Assembly (NCBI GenBank): GCA_000158155.1
Contig: DS999408.1
Span: forward strand, 279,859-343,858
Direction: 5' to 3'
Source of the DNA: a gamma proteobacterium NOR5-3
Lineage (GTDB): Bacteria; Pseudomonadota; Gammaproteobacteria; Pseudomonadales; Halieaceae
Length of the DNA stretch: 64,000 nt
In this document: one piece after another, positions 53,848 to 62,838 of the stretch
How positions within the stretch are numbered: the stretch's first letter is position 1
How the letters are laid out: each line of letters opens with the position of its first letter
Program-made: the position numbers and the translations under genes
Notes under the pieces: generated by a model
Told to the model about the DNA's origin: nothing
The model's input: the letters and a program-made list of their open reading frames with translations, nothing else
The model's database searches: none

Positions 53848-54255
53848 ATGGATGCTGTGTCTATCAACTGGATGGCGACCGTGGTGGCAGCGGTGGTGGG
53901 TTTTGTAGTCGGTGGCTTGTGGTACTCGCCGCTACTATTTGGAAACGTCTGGATGCACTCGGCGGGGATCTCCCAGGAGCAGATCGCTGGAGGTAATAAG
54001 GCCAAGATTTTTGGTTTGTCTTTGGTCTTTCTGTTGATTATGAGCTACTGCCTGGCGATGTTTTTGGCGACGCCCGACATCACCCTGCAGACCGGTGCTT
54101 TGTATGGATTTCTTACCGGCTTTGGGTGGATTTTCTTTGCTTTCGGGGTCGTGGGGCTGTTTGAGCTCAGATCCTGGTCCTATATTTTTATCAATGGTGG
54201 CTACTGGGTGGTTACCATGACGTTGATGGGCGCAGTTTTAGGCGCGTGGAAATAG
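53848..54255 (+). CDS. DUF1761 family membrane protein
   Basis: This 135-residue protein has four hydrophobic segments (about 8-30, 52-72, 84-105, 110-130). The N-terminal motif INWMATVVAAVVGFVVGGLWYSP followed by LFGNVWM is typical of DUF1761. The function is unknown. The ribosome-binding site AGGAG lies in front of ATG 53848. It is divergent from ssrA, with an AT-rich gap of 130 bases. Confidence 0.85.
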   Translation: MDAVSINWMATVVAAVVGFVVGGLWYSPLLFGNVWMHSAGISQEQIAGGNKAKIFGLSLVFLLIMSYCLAMFLATPDITLQTGALYGFLTGFGWIFFAFGVVGLFELRSWSYIFINGGYWVVTMTLMGAVLGAWK

Positions 54256-54355
54256 CCTGCGTTCATAGTGTTTTTAGCTGTTTGTTTATTTCAGTTATTT
54301 GCTTGCACAATAGCTTTTCCTTTTGCTCGTCATTGACGAAGCCTAAAAAAATGAG

Positions 54356-54385
54356 TTGACACTCCTGGCTGGATGGGGCCATTGT
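54356..54385 (+). promoter_or_regulatory. Predicted promoter of the metalloprotease gene
   Basis: TTGACA (54356-54361) with CATTGT at 18-base spacing (54380-54385). The metalloprotease ribosome-binding site AGGAGG follows near 54418. The -10 box is weak, so the assignment is tentative. Confidence 0.4.
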
Positions 54386-54430
54386 AATTTCATTCATTCA
54401 CATACCGTACGTCGTTAGGAGGATGCGGTA

Positions 54431-57073
54431 ATGACAATTTTTAACTCCCCCAGGGGGCGCTTTCGCGCGCTTGCCCTTTTTTGTGCCTATGTGTTTTGCG
54501 CCTCGGTGTCTGCGGCGCCGCCGGTAGATAAATTCCCCGATATTGAGCTTCCCGATGTGGTCAGTGGCCAGGCGGCTGTTGGTGCTCTCGGAGCTAAACT
54601 GCCCCCGGTGGCCGCTTACTACGGTATGAGTACCAGCGAATTTGCGCGTCACCTGCGTGATGATCGTACCCTGTGGATTGATCGTAGTGGGCGCGCTTTT
54701 TATATTGAACCCGAGCCGGCAGATAGTTTTGCTACCGATGTACTCGAGGAAGCAACCTATCCGCTTGCTGAGACGTTTCTACTGGAGAGCAAGCCCAATG
54801 CGCCGCGAACGGTGTATCTGGATTTTGATGGACATGTTACCTCTGGCACAGCGTGGAACGTTGGTGGTGGCGACATCACTTCACCGGCGTATGACCGTAA
54901 TGGCGATCCGAGTTTCTTTACTAACAGCGAGTTGACTGAGATTCAGGCGATCTGGCGCCTGGTAGCCGAGGATTTCGCGCCGTTCAACGTCAATGTCACA
55001 ACACGGGATCCGGGTGCTGCCGCGATCAGCCGAAGCGGAAGCGGCGATGGTGTATTCGGCACCCGCGTCGTTTTCACTGTGGACAATTTTGATGGTTGTG
55101 GCTGTGGCGGATTTGCGTATCTACGCGCCTTTGACGACACCTCCGATTACTATAAACCGGCTTTTGTTTTCAATCGCGGCGTTAAAGGCGCCGGCGAGGC
55201 CGCCACTCACGAAGCAGGCCATAACCTGGGCCTGAATCATGATGGAATCAGTGGTGGTGCGGCCTACTACGGTGGTCACGGTAGTGGCGCTACGGGCTGG
55301 GCTGCAATCATGGGTGTTGGATACAACCGTGCCCTGGTTCAATGGAGTCGCGGCGAGTACAACAATGCGAACAACCTCGAAGATGACATAGCGCGGATGC
55401 AGGTGTACGGCGCTCCTTTGGTCGAGGATGATCACAATGACAGTCTTGGTGGCGCATCAGTTCTTGATACAAGCCCTGCAGGTGCCGAAATCAGTCTTGC
55501 AGGCCGCGGTGTTGTACACACTCGCGATGATCGGGATGTGTTTAGTCTGATTGCCGGTGCGGGTCCCTTGAGCCTCTCCATTACGCCTGCTCCTTCGGCA
55601 CCTAATTTGGATATCGAAGCCACGTTGCTGGATGCGACGGGCAGTGAGCTTGTGCGGAGTAATCCAGAGAGCTCTCTTGATGCCACTATTGCTGTAAATG
55701 TAGCTGCCGGAGAGTACTTTCTGGTGGTGGATGGCGTGGGTAAGGGCGATCCTTTAAGCACGGGCTATACGGACTACGCAAGTCTTGGAAACTACTCCGT
55801 GATTGGCGTTGCCGCAGACCCGGGTGGAATCGTACGGCCCACGGCGGTGGCGACGGCCCCTGATTACATGGCCAGCATTGCGCCATTGAACGTGGATTTC
55901 GATGCGGGTGGATCCAGTGACGCTGTCTTCTGGGACTGGGACTTCGGAGACGGTGGTACTGGCGCCGGTTTAACGCCATCGCATATCTATACCGCACCCG
56001 GGGTTTATGCCGTAACACTCACAGTCACCAGTGAGTCGGGACTGACCGATAGCACAGGCCTTGAGATAACGGTAAACAACCAGCTCCCCGTTGCGGTGGC
56101 GTCGGCCAGCACGCGAAGTGCAGCGGCGGGAGATACGATCCTCTTTGACGGCAGTGCTTCTTATGACGTTGATAGCAGCGGCAGTATTGTTGCCTGGGAT
56201 TGGCGCTTTGGTGATGGAAGCATTGCCAGCGGGATCTCAGTCTCGCACAGCTACGGCAATGGGGGACAGTATACGGCTGAGCTGACAGTCACTGATGATC
56301 TGGGTGATTCGAGTGTTAGTAGTATCGTTTTGGATATCAGTGGTCCCGCGTTTGTGGAGCAGTTGTCTACGGGCGAGCAATTCGTTGCGGGCACCGTTAA
56401 CGGCGATTATCGCGATACCTTCATTGCTGATGGCGTTGAACAGGCTTTGGTCGAGAGAACCTCTGGAGGGCGCAAGAATTCACGCTACAGTTATCTGGAG
56501 CATCGATGGAACTTTACTGTCTTGGGCGGAGACATTGTCCGGCTTTCGCTTACCGGTAGGCACCTGTCTGCCGGTGATGGCGATACCATGCGGTTTTTTT
56601 ATGCGGTCGGCGGTGGTCCTGAAGTCCCGCTGGATATAGCCCTTGGCAGTTCACGGTTGACGCATACGGTTGATTTACCCGCCGTCAGCGGCCAGGCGCA
56701 GCTTATCGTGCGCGATAGCAATCGCATCCCAGGTAATCTGGACCTGGACAGGGTCTTTATTGATGGTTTGTTGATCGTCACGGAGAACGGCGATGCTGGT
56801 GATGGAGGCGAGCCGCCACCGCCACCGCCTCCACCACCACCCGAGGACACGGCTTTAACAGCCAATGCTTATAAGCAAAAAGGTGTACAAACGGTTGATC
56901 TTAGTTGGACCGGCATAACTGCGGGTTCCCTGGATCGCAACGGTGTTGTGATCGAAAACTTTACTGGGCTGAGTGGTTACACAGACACGCTTGGGAAGGG
57001 TGGGGGTAATTACACTTACACCTTATACGACGAGGCCGGAAACCTGAAAGATAGTGTCTCGGTTAACTTCTAA
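54431..57073 (+). CDS. Secreted zinc metalloprotease with PKD domains
   Basis: The 880-residue precursor has a signal peptide (FRALALFCAYVFCASVSAAP) and a propeptide-like region to about 110. The metzincin-type zinc site HEAGHNLGLNH is at residues 260-270. A pre-peptidase C-type beta-sandwich (about 340-460) is followed by two PKD domains (WDWDFGDGGTGAG near 500, WDWRFGDGSIASG near 600), a jelly-roll region and a poly-Pro linker (GGEPPPPPPPPPPEDT). A final adhesion-like domain ends DSVSVNF. It likely digests extracellular protein. A strong ribosome-binding site (AGGAGG) precedes ATG 54431. Confidence 0.87.
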   Translation: MTIFNSPRGRFRALALFCAYVFCASVSAAPPVDKFPDIELPDVVSGQAAVGALGAKLPPVAAYYGMSTSEFARHLRDDRTLWIDRSGRAFYIEPEPADSFATDVLEEATYPLAETFLLESKPNAPRTVYLDFDGHVTSGTAWNVGGGDITSPAYDRNGDPSFFTNSELTEIQAIWRLVAEDFAPFNVNVTTRDPGAAAISRSGSGDGVFGTRVVFTVDNFDGCGCGGFAYLRAFDDTSDYYKPAFVFNRGVKGAGEAATHEAGHNLGLNHDGISGGAAYYGGHGSGATGWAAIMGVGYNRALVQWSRGEYNNANNLEDDIARMQVYGAPLVEDDHNDSLGGASVLDTSPAGAEISLAGRGVVHTRDDRDVFSLIAGAGPLSLSITPAPSAPNLDIEATLLDATGSELVRSNPESSLDATIAVNVAAGEYFLVVDGVGKGDPLSTGYTDYASLGNYSVIGVAADPGGIVRPTAVATAPDYMASIAPLNVDFDAGGSSDAVFWDWDFGDGGTGAGLTPSHIYTAPGVYAVTLTVTSESGLTDSTGLEITVNNQLPVAVASASTRSAAAGDTILFDGSASYDVDSSGSIVAWDWRFGDGSIASGISVSHSYGNGGQYTAELTVTDDLGDSSVSSIVLDISGPAFVEQLSTGEQFVAGTVNGDYRDTFIADGVEQALVERTSGGRKNSRYSYLEHRWNFTVLGGDIVRLSLTGRHLSAGDGDTMRFFYAVGGGPEVPLDIALGSSRLTHTVDLPAVSGQAQLIVRDSNRIPGNLDLDRVFIDGLLIVTENGDAGDGGEPPPPPPPPPPEDTALTANAYKQKGVQTVDLSWTGITAGSLDRNGVVIENFTGLSGYTDTLGKGGGNYTYTLYDEAGNLKDSVSVNF

Positions 57074-57102
57074 GTCTTTTTGCTTTCACGGTAGGAGTGA
57101 TC

Positions 57103-57127
57103 GCCCGGGTACGCCCGGGCTTTTTTT
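57103..57127 (+). terminator. Terminator of the metalloprotease gene
   Basis: Stem GCCCGGG-TACG-CCCGGGC followed by seven T. Confidence 0.92.
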
Positions 57128-57148
57128 GTCCGCAGCTGTGTCGTTAGC

Positions 57149-57688
57149 CTAAAAGCCCGGTGTGCTTTTTAAATATTCGAGTTCTTCGCTAGTACTGTGC
57201 CGGCCAAGTACTGTATTGCGAGACGGATAGCGACCAAAGCGCTGGATAACGTCGCGATGGGCTATTTCATACCGCAGCGCGTCGGCATTACCCAGAGCTT
57301 CAAACAGTTGCAGCCCTTGCTCATGAACAGCCAGGGATTCGGAGTGCATGTAGGGCATGTAACTAAAGTAACGTTCATCGGCATTCATGCGCTGGTCATC
57401 GCCGCAGGCAACGGCCTCCTGTGCCAACACCAGGGCCATGCCATCCTGAGCATAGGACCTGGCATCTTTACGAAAAATGTTGCGTGAAAGTTGGTCCAGG
57501 ACGATGATCTCGGCGCAACGTCCCTCGGGCTTCGTGCGCCATTCCCAGCACTCTCCTTTGATTGCCGCTTCCAGTGTTGGCAGGAATTCCTCTGTGCATT
57601 TGGCGTCAAAGGCATCGGATTGCTTGAACCAGCGCTGAGGTCCGGCTTCTTCAAACCAGAACTGGAGAACCTGTGCAGCGCTCTTCAT
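57149..57688 (-). CDS. DUF924 family protein
   Basis: This 179-residue soluble helical protein has the DUF924 pattern VLQFWFEEAGPQRWFKQSDAFD at the start, EIIVLDQLSRNIFRKDARSY near the middle, YFSYMPYMHSES and RFGRYPSRNTVLGR near the end. The fold is TPR-like and the function is unknown. ATG 57688 is the family start. It is convergent with the metalloprotease and downstream of the fpr gene on the same strand. Confidence 0.88.
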   Translation of the reverse strand: MKSAAQVLQFWFEEAGPQRWFKQSDAFDAKCTEEFLPTLEAAIKGECWEWRTKPEGRCAEIIVLDQLSRNIFRKDARSYAQDGMALVLAQEAVACGDDQRMNADERYFSYMPYMHSESLAVHEQGLQLFEALGNADALRYEIAHRDVIQRFGRYPSRNTVLGRHSTSEELEYLKSTPGF

Positions 57689-57719
57689 ATCAGTTGTCGT
57701 TCCATACCGTGTTTTTGAT

Positions 57720-58493
57720 CTAGCCCACAAACGCCCGCTCGATAACGTAATCGCCTGCCACACCCTGATTCGGCGAGACCGTGAAGCCCCGGCTGTCCAG
57801 CAGCTTGGAGATGTCGTCCAGCATGGCAATGCTGCCGCAAATCATGGCGCGATCTTGTGCTGGGTCGATAGCGGGCAGCCCAAGGTCCGCCTCGAGCTTG
57901 CCACTCTCCAGAAGCTCGGTGATGCGACCGTTATTGCGAAAGGGCTCGCGTGTCACGGTGGGGTAATACAGCAGCTTCTCACGCACGTCGTCGCCAAGAT
58001 ATTCGTGTTGCGGGAGTTCTTCGGTAATGTAGTCGTAATAGGCCAGGTCGCTGACCTGCCGCACGCCGTGCACCAACACGATGTTCTCGTAGCGCGCATA
58101 GGCGTCCGGGTCGCGGATGATTGACATAAAGGGCGCTAAACCCGTGCCGGTAGAAAATAAATACAGATATCGCCCGGGATGAAGGTCAGTGAGCACCAAA
58201 GACCCTACGGGCTTTCTGCCCAGGAGGACTTCGTCGCCCACATTGATGTGTTGAAGGCGGGATGTGAGCAGGCCGTCGGCGACCTTGATGCTCAGAAACT
58301 CCAGTTCTTCCTCGTAATTTGCGCTGGCAATGCTGTAGGCCCGCAGCGCCGGCTTACCGTCAACTTCCAGTCCGACCATGGTGAAGTGCCCGTTTTCGAA
58401 CCTGAACTCGGGTGCACGCTCAGTCTTGAAGCTGAACAAACGATCGTTCCAGTGCTTCACTTCGGTGACTTTGGCGGGTGCTACGGCGGCCAT
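57720..58493 (-). CDS. fpr: Ferredoxin--NADP(+) reductase
   Basis: This 257-residue FAD enzyme moves electrons between NADPH and ferredoxin or flavodoxin. The FAD site is RAYSIASANYEEELEFLSIK with the RxYS motif, the NADP site is LYLFSTGTGLAPFMSIIRDP, and ICGSIAMLDDISKLL lies near the C-terminus. ATG 58493 follows AAGGAC. It is convergent in function with stress and Fe-S metabolism. The gene is divergent from the deacylase. Confidence 0.93.
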   Translation of the reverse strand: MAAVAPAKVTEVKHWNDRLFSFKTERAPEFRFENGHFTMVGLEVDGKPALRAYSIASANYEEELEFLSIKVADGLLTSRLQHINVGDEVLLGRKPVGSLVLTDLHPGRYLYLFSTGTGLAPFMSIIRDPDAYARYENIVLVHGVRQVSDLAYYDYITEELPQHEYLGDDVREKLLYYPTVTREPFRNNGRITELLESGKLEADLGLPAIDPAQDRAMICGSIAMLDDISKLLDSRGFTVSPNQGVAGDYVIERAFVG

Positions 58494-58713
58494 GCTGGGG
58501 TCCTTGTGTACTGATGAATTTACTATATACGTCAAAGGGTGCGAATTCTGATCACCTTGATGGCGCCCTGCAACAACTTGCGATGCGTCTTTCCAGAACC
58601 GTTTTTCCTATCCTTATGCTCTTACCGCCTTACGGGGGCGCGGTGGACAGCTCACACGGCCCTGCATAGACTTCCAACGCAGTAACGGCAGATAACAATT
58701 GAAAGGCCAGACT

Positions 58714-60495
58714 ATGGAATACGATCTAAAAATTATCGGCGGTCTCGTTTATGACGGCGAGGGCGGTGCGCCCAGAGAAGCCAATGTCGGTGTTCGTAAC
58801 GGGACCATCGTTGCCATTGGAGAGTGCCCGGGGGACGCTAGGGAAATCCTTGATGCCAGCGGACATATCGTGACGCCGGGTTTCATAGACTTACATACCC
58901 ACTACGACGGACAGGTGTCCTGGGACTCGGGAATGCAGCCCAGTGTGAATCATGGTGTGAGCACGGTGGTGATGGGTAGCTGTGGCGTGGGCTTTGCGCC
59001 GGTGCGCGAAGCTGATCGCGAAAAGCTCATCCGACTCATGGAAGGTGTGGAGGATATTCCGGGCATTGCCCTTGCCGAGGGCCTTACCTGGGACTGGGAA
59101 ACGCTGCCTGAGTACATGGATGCCCTTGACGCCAAGCCGCACAGTATCGATTTTGCGGTGCAGGTGACCCATGACCCACTGCGCGTATATGTCATGGGAG
59201 ATCGCGCGGTGTGTAATGAGCAGGCGACGGACACGGACATCGCCGCCATGCGTCGTATTACCCGAGAGGCGCTCGAAGCCGGGGCCATCGGTTTTTCTAC
59301 CGGTCGATCAGATGTCCATCGCAGTGCCGATGGCGACTGGACGCCATCGTCAGAAGCTACCGCGGAAGAGTTGGCGGGGATCGCCAGTGCATTTTCAGGT
59401 CTTTCGCACGGAATCTTGCAGGCCGTGAATGACTTTGATCTTGAACGCGAGGGCGATGCATTTGACAAAGAGTTCGATATTCTCGAAAGCATGGCAAAAG
59501 CGGGTGAGGGGCGTCCATTTTCCCTCTCGCTGATGCAGCGTGATTTCGCACCGGATCAGTGGCGACGCATTATCGATCGCGCTGAAAAGGCCGACGCCGA
59601 GGGCGTTAACATGCGTCTTCAGACCGCGCCGCGCGGTATCGGGGTCATTACCGGGCTGCAATGCACGTTCCATCCCTTTATTGGCTTTCCGAGCTATAAA
59701 GCGATCTGTGATTTGCCCTTGCAAGAGCGTGTGGCGCGCATGAAGGACCCTGCGTTCAAAGCGCAGATACTCACCGAGAAGTCTGAGACTCTGGCGGGTG
59801 ACGGTACGCCGGTGCCACCGATCGTGGATGCGCTGATGGCCGCGATAGATTATGTGGCCAGCAAGACCTTCCTGTTGGGTGACAATCCTGAGTACGAGCA
59901 AGGGGCTGAAACGTCGGTGCTGCACATGGCCCAGGAGAAGGGTGTGTCCTCCCTGGAGATGATCTATGACCTGCTGTTGGAAGATGCGGGCCAGGCGCTA
60001 CTTTACTTTCCAATCTACAACTACACGAACATGAATTTCGATAACGTGCTGGAGATGATGCAGCACCCACAATCCATCATGGGTCTTTCTGATGGCGGGG
60101 CGCACGTAGGTACCATTTGCGACTCCAGCTTTCCCAGTTATCTACTGAGCTACTGGGCTCGCGACCGAGCTCGCGGTGGGCGTATTGAGCTGACCGATGC
60201 CATTCGACGATTGACCTCAGATATCGCGGATTACTGCGGTATGGCGGATCGGGGCAGGCTCAAGGTGGGCCTCAAAGCCAATATCAACGTGATCAACTTT
60301 GAGAAGCTAAGGCTCTTTGCGCCGCGGATGGTGCAAGACCTGCCGGCGGGAGGTCAGCGGCTGTTGCAGGATGCTTCCGGCTATCGCGCTGTGATTGTCG
60401 ATGGTCAGACCGTGCTGGAGAATGATCAACTCACCGGCAAGAATCCCGGCCGTTTGTATCGAGCTGGACAGCAGGCGCTGGAGTCTGCAGCCTGA
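58714..60495 (+). CDS. N-acyl-D-amino-acid deacylase-type amidohydrolase
   Basis: This 593-residue amidohydrolase has GFIDLHTHYDGQVSWD (HxH near residue 67), the long SCGVGFAPVRE region, GAIGFSTGRS and a late MGLSDGGAHVGTICDSSFP with the catalytic Asp/His. These are features of the D-aminoacylase/dihydroorotase-like clan (D-aminoacylases and related N-acyl hydrolases). ATG 58714 has AAAGG upstream; TTG 58699 is an alternative. No signal peptide is present, so it is cytosolic. It lies upstream of an amino-acid-type binding protein, which is consistent with use of N-acylated amino acids (inference). Confidence 0.87.
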   Translation: MEYDLKIIGGLVYDGEGGAPREANVGVRNGTIVAIGECPGDAREILDASGHIVTPGFIDLHTHYDGQVSWDSGMQPSVNHGVSTVVMGSCGVGFAPVREADREKLIRLMEGVEDIPGIALAEGLTWDWETLPEYMDALDAKPHSIDFAVQVTHDPLRVYVMGDRAVCNEQATDTDIAAMRRITREALEAGAIGFSTGRSDVHRSADGDWTPSSEATAEELAGIASAFSGLSHGILQAVNDFDLEREGDAFDKEFDILESMAKAGEGRPFSLSLMQRDFAPDQWRRIIDRAEKADAEGVNMRLQTAPRGIGVITGLQCTFHPFIGFPSYKAICDLPLQERVARMKDPAFKAQILTEKSETLAGDGTPVPPIVDALMAAIDYVASKTFLLGDNPEYEQGAETSVLHMAQEKGVSSLEMIYDLLLEDAGQALLYFPIYNYTNMNFDNVLEMMQHPQSIMGLSDGGAHVGTICDSSFPSYLLSYWARDRARGGRIELTDAIRRLTSDIADYCGMADRGRLKVGLKANINVINFEKLRLFAPRMVQDLPAGGQRLLQDASGYRAVIVDGQTVLENDQLTGKNPGRLYRAGQQALESAA

Positions 60496-60589
60496 GTCAA
60501 AGCCGCTATTCAAAGCGGCTATGCAAAGCGCAGGAATTTAATCGCACCGGGAAGTACCCGGTGCATCAGTGACACCAAGGGAGTCAACT

Positions 60590-61393
60590 ATGTTTAAACC
60601 CGTTCAAATTCTGGCCAGCAGTTTTCTGGCGATGAGCCTACTGCTTGCGCCCTGGGCGCAGGCCGGAGATACGCTGGATCGCGTTGTCGAAAATAAAGTA
60701 TTGGTTGTGGGTATGTCGGGCGATCAACCCCCCATGAATATGACGAACCGTCAGGGCGAACTCATGGGCTTTGACGTGGATTTGGCAAAGGCGCTTGCCA
60801 ACGCAATGCATGCTGATCTGAAGCTTAGCCCCATGCCTTTTGGTGATCTAAGTAAAGCACTGGAAACCGGAAAGATCGATATGATCGTGTCTGGCATGGC
60901 TATTACAGCCGAGCGTTCTAGGAGCGCCTCGTTTGTCGGTCCTTACATGATGAGTGGCAAATCGATTCTCGCAACTCGTGCCGCGATTGAGGAAATCGCA
61001 TCCGGGGGAATTGCCGCTACGGACGTGAAGTTGGCGGCGCTTAAGAACTCTACAAGTGCAAGTTTTGTGCTCGAAGCGGCCCCTAATGCGACGCTTGTCG
61101 AGGTGGCCAACTATGAAGAAGCCATCGAAATGGTCACCAGTGGCGCGGTCGCTGGCATGGTGGCGGATGCGCCGGTTTGCCAGCTGCAGGTGCTGAGAAA
61201 CCCTGATGCAGGGCTTGTAACGCTGGATAAGCCACTGACGGTTGAGCCCTTCGGCGTAGCGGTTGCTTCCGATGACCCACAGTTTCTGAATTTGGTGCGT
61301 AATTATCTGCGTGCCTACGAAGGCACTGGTCTTCTCACCAAGCTTCGCCAAAAGTGGTTAGAAAACAGCTCTTGGGTGGCGGCTCTGCCATAA
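60590..61393 (+). CDS. Periplasmic amino-acid-type substrate-binding protein (family 3)
   Basis: The 267-residue precursor has a signal peptide (MFKPVQILASSFLAMSLLLA, cleaved after AQA). The mature SBP_bac_3 domain starts LDRVVENKVLVVGMSGDQPP. GFDVDLAKALANAM and DMIVSGMAITAERSR match polar amino acid binding proteins. No permease or ATPase gene is adjacent, so it may serve a distant transporter or a chemoreceptor. AAGGGAG lies upstream of ATG 60590. Confidence 0.87.
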   Translation: MFKPVQILASSFLAMSLLLAPWAQAGDTLDRVVENKVLVVGMSGDQPPMNMTNRQGELMGFDVDLAKALANAMHADLKLSPMPFGDLSKALETGKIDMIVSGMAITAERSRSASFVGPYMMSGKSILATRAAIEEIASGGIAATDVKLAALKNSTSASFVLEAAPNATLVEVANYEEAIEMVTSGAVAGMVADAPVCQLQVLRNPDAGLVTLDKPLTVEPFGVAVASDDPQFLNLVRNYLRAYEGTGLLTKLRQKWLENSSWVAALP

Positions 61394-61411
61394 ACCTCAC
61401 CTGTAGGCAGC

Positions 61412-61444
61412 ACGCCCCGGTTGCACTTGCGCCGGGGCGTTTTT
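61412..61444 (+). terminator. Terminator after the binding protein gene
   Basis: Stem ACGCCCCGG / CCGGGGCGT around an 11-base loop, followed by T-rich sequence (TTTTTG). It lies 14 bases before the start of the next gene. Confidence 0.85.
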
Positions 61445-61457
61445 GTTTGGATTACGC

Positions 61458-62225
61458 ATGATTGAGGCTATTGCCCAGACATTCGCCGAAATCGGCTTCT
61501 ACCGCATGCTGGCGATTTGGGCGGCGCTACTCTGTGCCGCGTTGCTCCGGGCATTTACGGGGTTTGGGTTCGCCCTGGCGGCCATGCCGGTTCTGGCACT
61601 GGTCGTGGCACCCACTGATGCCGTCGTTGTTACGGCTGCACTGACGCTGGGTACCAGCCTTTTGTCCGCCCATCGATTCTGGCCGGATGCTCCCAAGCGT
61701 CCTTTGGTGCCCATTTTGTTAATGTCCATCGTCGGGACCGCTGTGGGCGCGCAGCTGTTGGCGCGCGTCTCCGCAGATCAGTTTCAGTTATGGATTGGCC
61801 TGGGAGTGATTGTGGCCTGTGCTGTGCTGACGTTTTATCACCCCGCGCCGCGCCCGGCTAAACGGGGTGTGTCCATCGTCACGGGGCTGCTTTCAGGCCT
61901 CATGAATGGCGCTTTTGCGATTCCCGGGCCGCCGGTTATTGTCTATGCCATGGCCACGCAGGCACAGGCGCGGCACAGTAGGGCAATGCTGTTGACCTAC
62001 TTTATGCTCGCCGCGGTCATCGCACTGTGTGTGTTTGCGCTATCGGGATACCTGACCTTTCGAAGTCTATGGATGTTTGTACTTGGCATGCCCGCGATGC
62101 TGATTGGCGATCGTCTGGGCCACGCATTGTTTGCCAGGTATGGGACCCTGCTGTATCGCCGTATAGCTCTGGGGGTGCTCTACGCTGTAGGTATCAGCAT
62201 CACCCTAAAGGCCTTGTTGGCCTAG
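61458..62225 (+). CDS. TSUP family (TauE/SafE-type) anion exporter
   Basis: This 255-residue membrane protein has about eight hydrophobic segments. It has the TSUP repeat pattern AALLRAFTGFGFALAAMPVL and a second related stretch VTGLLSGLMNGAFAIPGPPV. Relatives export sulfite, sulfoacetate or other organic anions. Its ligand here is unknown. A terminator sits just before it, so its promoter must be within or beyond the hairpin. Confidence 0.87.
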   Translation: MIEAIAQTFAEIGFYRMLAIWAALLCAALLRAFTGFGFALAAMPVLALVVAPTDAVVVTAALTLGTSLLSAHRFWPDAPKRPLVPILLMSIVGTAVGAQLLARVSADQFQLWIGLGVIVACAVLTFYHPAPRPAKRGVSIVTGLLSGLMNGAFAIPGPPVIVYAMATQAQARHSRAMLLTYFMLAAVIALCVFALSGYLTFRSLWMFVLGMPAMLIGDRLGHALFARYGTLLYRRIALGVLYAVGISITLKALLA

Positions 62226-62251
62226 GCAGCAGGAGTCCTAAGAGCGCTGTA

Positions 62252-62734
62252 TTACTGCTTCACCGCATCGCGCATGATGCGCTGCTTTTGCACGCCCCAT
62301 TCGCGGTCTTTTTGTGTCGCACGCTTGTCATGGGCTTGCTTACCCTGTGCCAGGGCGATATCGGCTTTGACCAGATGGCCCTTCCAGTAAAGCTTTGTAC
62401 ACACGCAGGTCTGACCTTTGGCGCTGACAGCGGCAAGAATCCTGGCCAGCTCCCGTCGATTCAATAAAAGTTTACGCGTGCGGGTGGGATCCGGAATATA
62501 GTGCGTCGACGCCGTCGCAAGAGGCGTGATCTGCGTGCCCAGAAGGAACGCCTCGCCGTCCTTCATCAGTACATAGGAGTCCGTTAGCTGCGCTTTTCCT
62601 GCACGCAGGGCTTTGACTTCCCAGCCGGTGAGAACGACTCCGGCTTCGAAGCTCTCCAGCAGATGATAGTCAAAGCGCGCCCGTTTGTTTTGGACGATCG
62701 TGGTATCAGTAGTTTTGGCTTTTTTCTTTCCCAT
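62252..62734 (-). CDS. smpB: SsrA-binding protein SmpB
   Basis: This 160-residue OB-fold protein delivers tmRNA to stalled ribosomes. Family landmarks are a Lys-rich start ([20 protein letters not shown]), [22 protein letters not shown], the segment [24 protein letters not shown] and the basic tail [23 protein letters not shown] 62734 is the family start. It lies 8.5 kb from ssrA, on the same strand, rather than adjacent as in many gammaproteobacteria. Confidence 0.95.
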   Translation of the reverse strand: MGKKKAKTTDTTIVQNKRARFDYHLLESFEAGVVLTGWEVKALRAGKAQLTDSYVLMKDGEAFLLGTQITPLATASTHYIPDPTRTRKLLLNRRELARILAAVSAKGQTCVCTKLYWKGHLVKADIALAQGKQAHDKRATQKDREWGVQKQRIMRDAVKQ

Positions 62735-62838
62735 GGACCCTATTGTACAGGGTGTCTGTTGCTGCTGGACGCTCAATATACTTTGCAACTGCGTCTTGCT
62801 GGGGCAAGCTGTGCGCTGACTCAGTCTCCTGGACACCC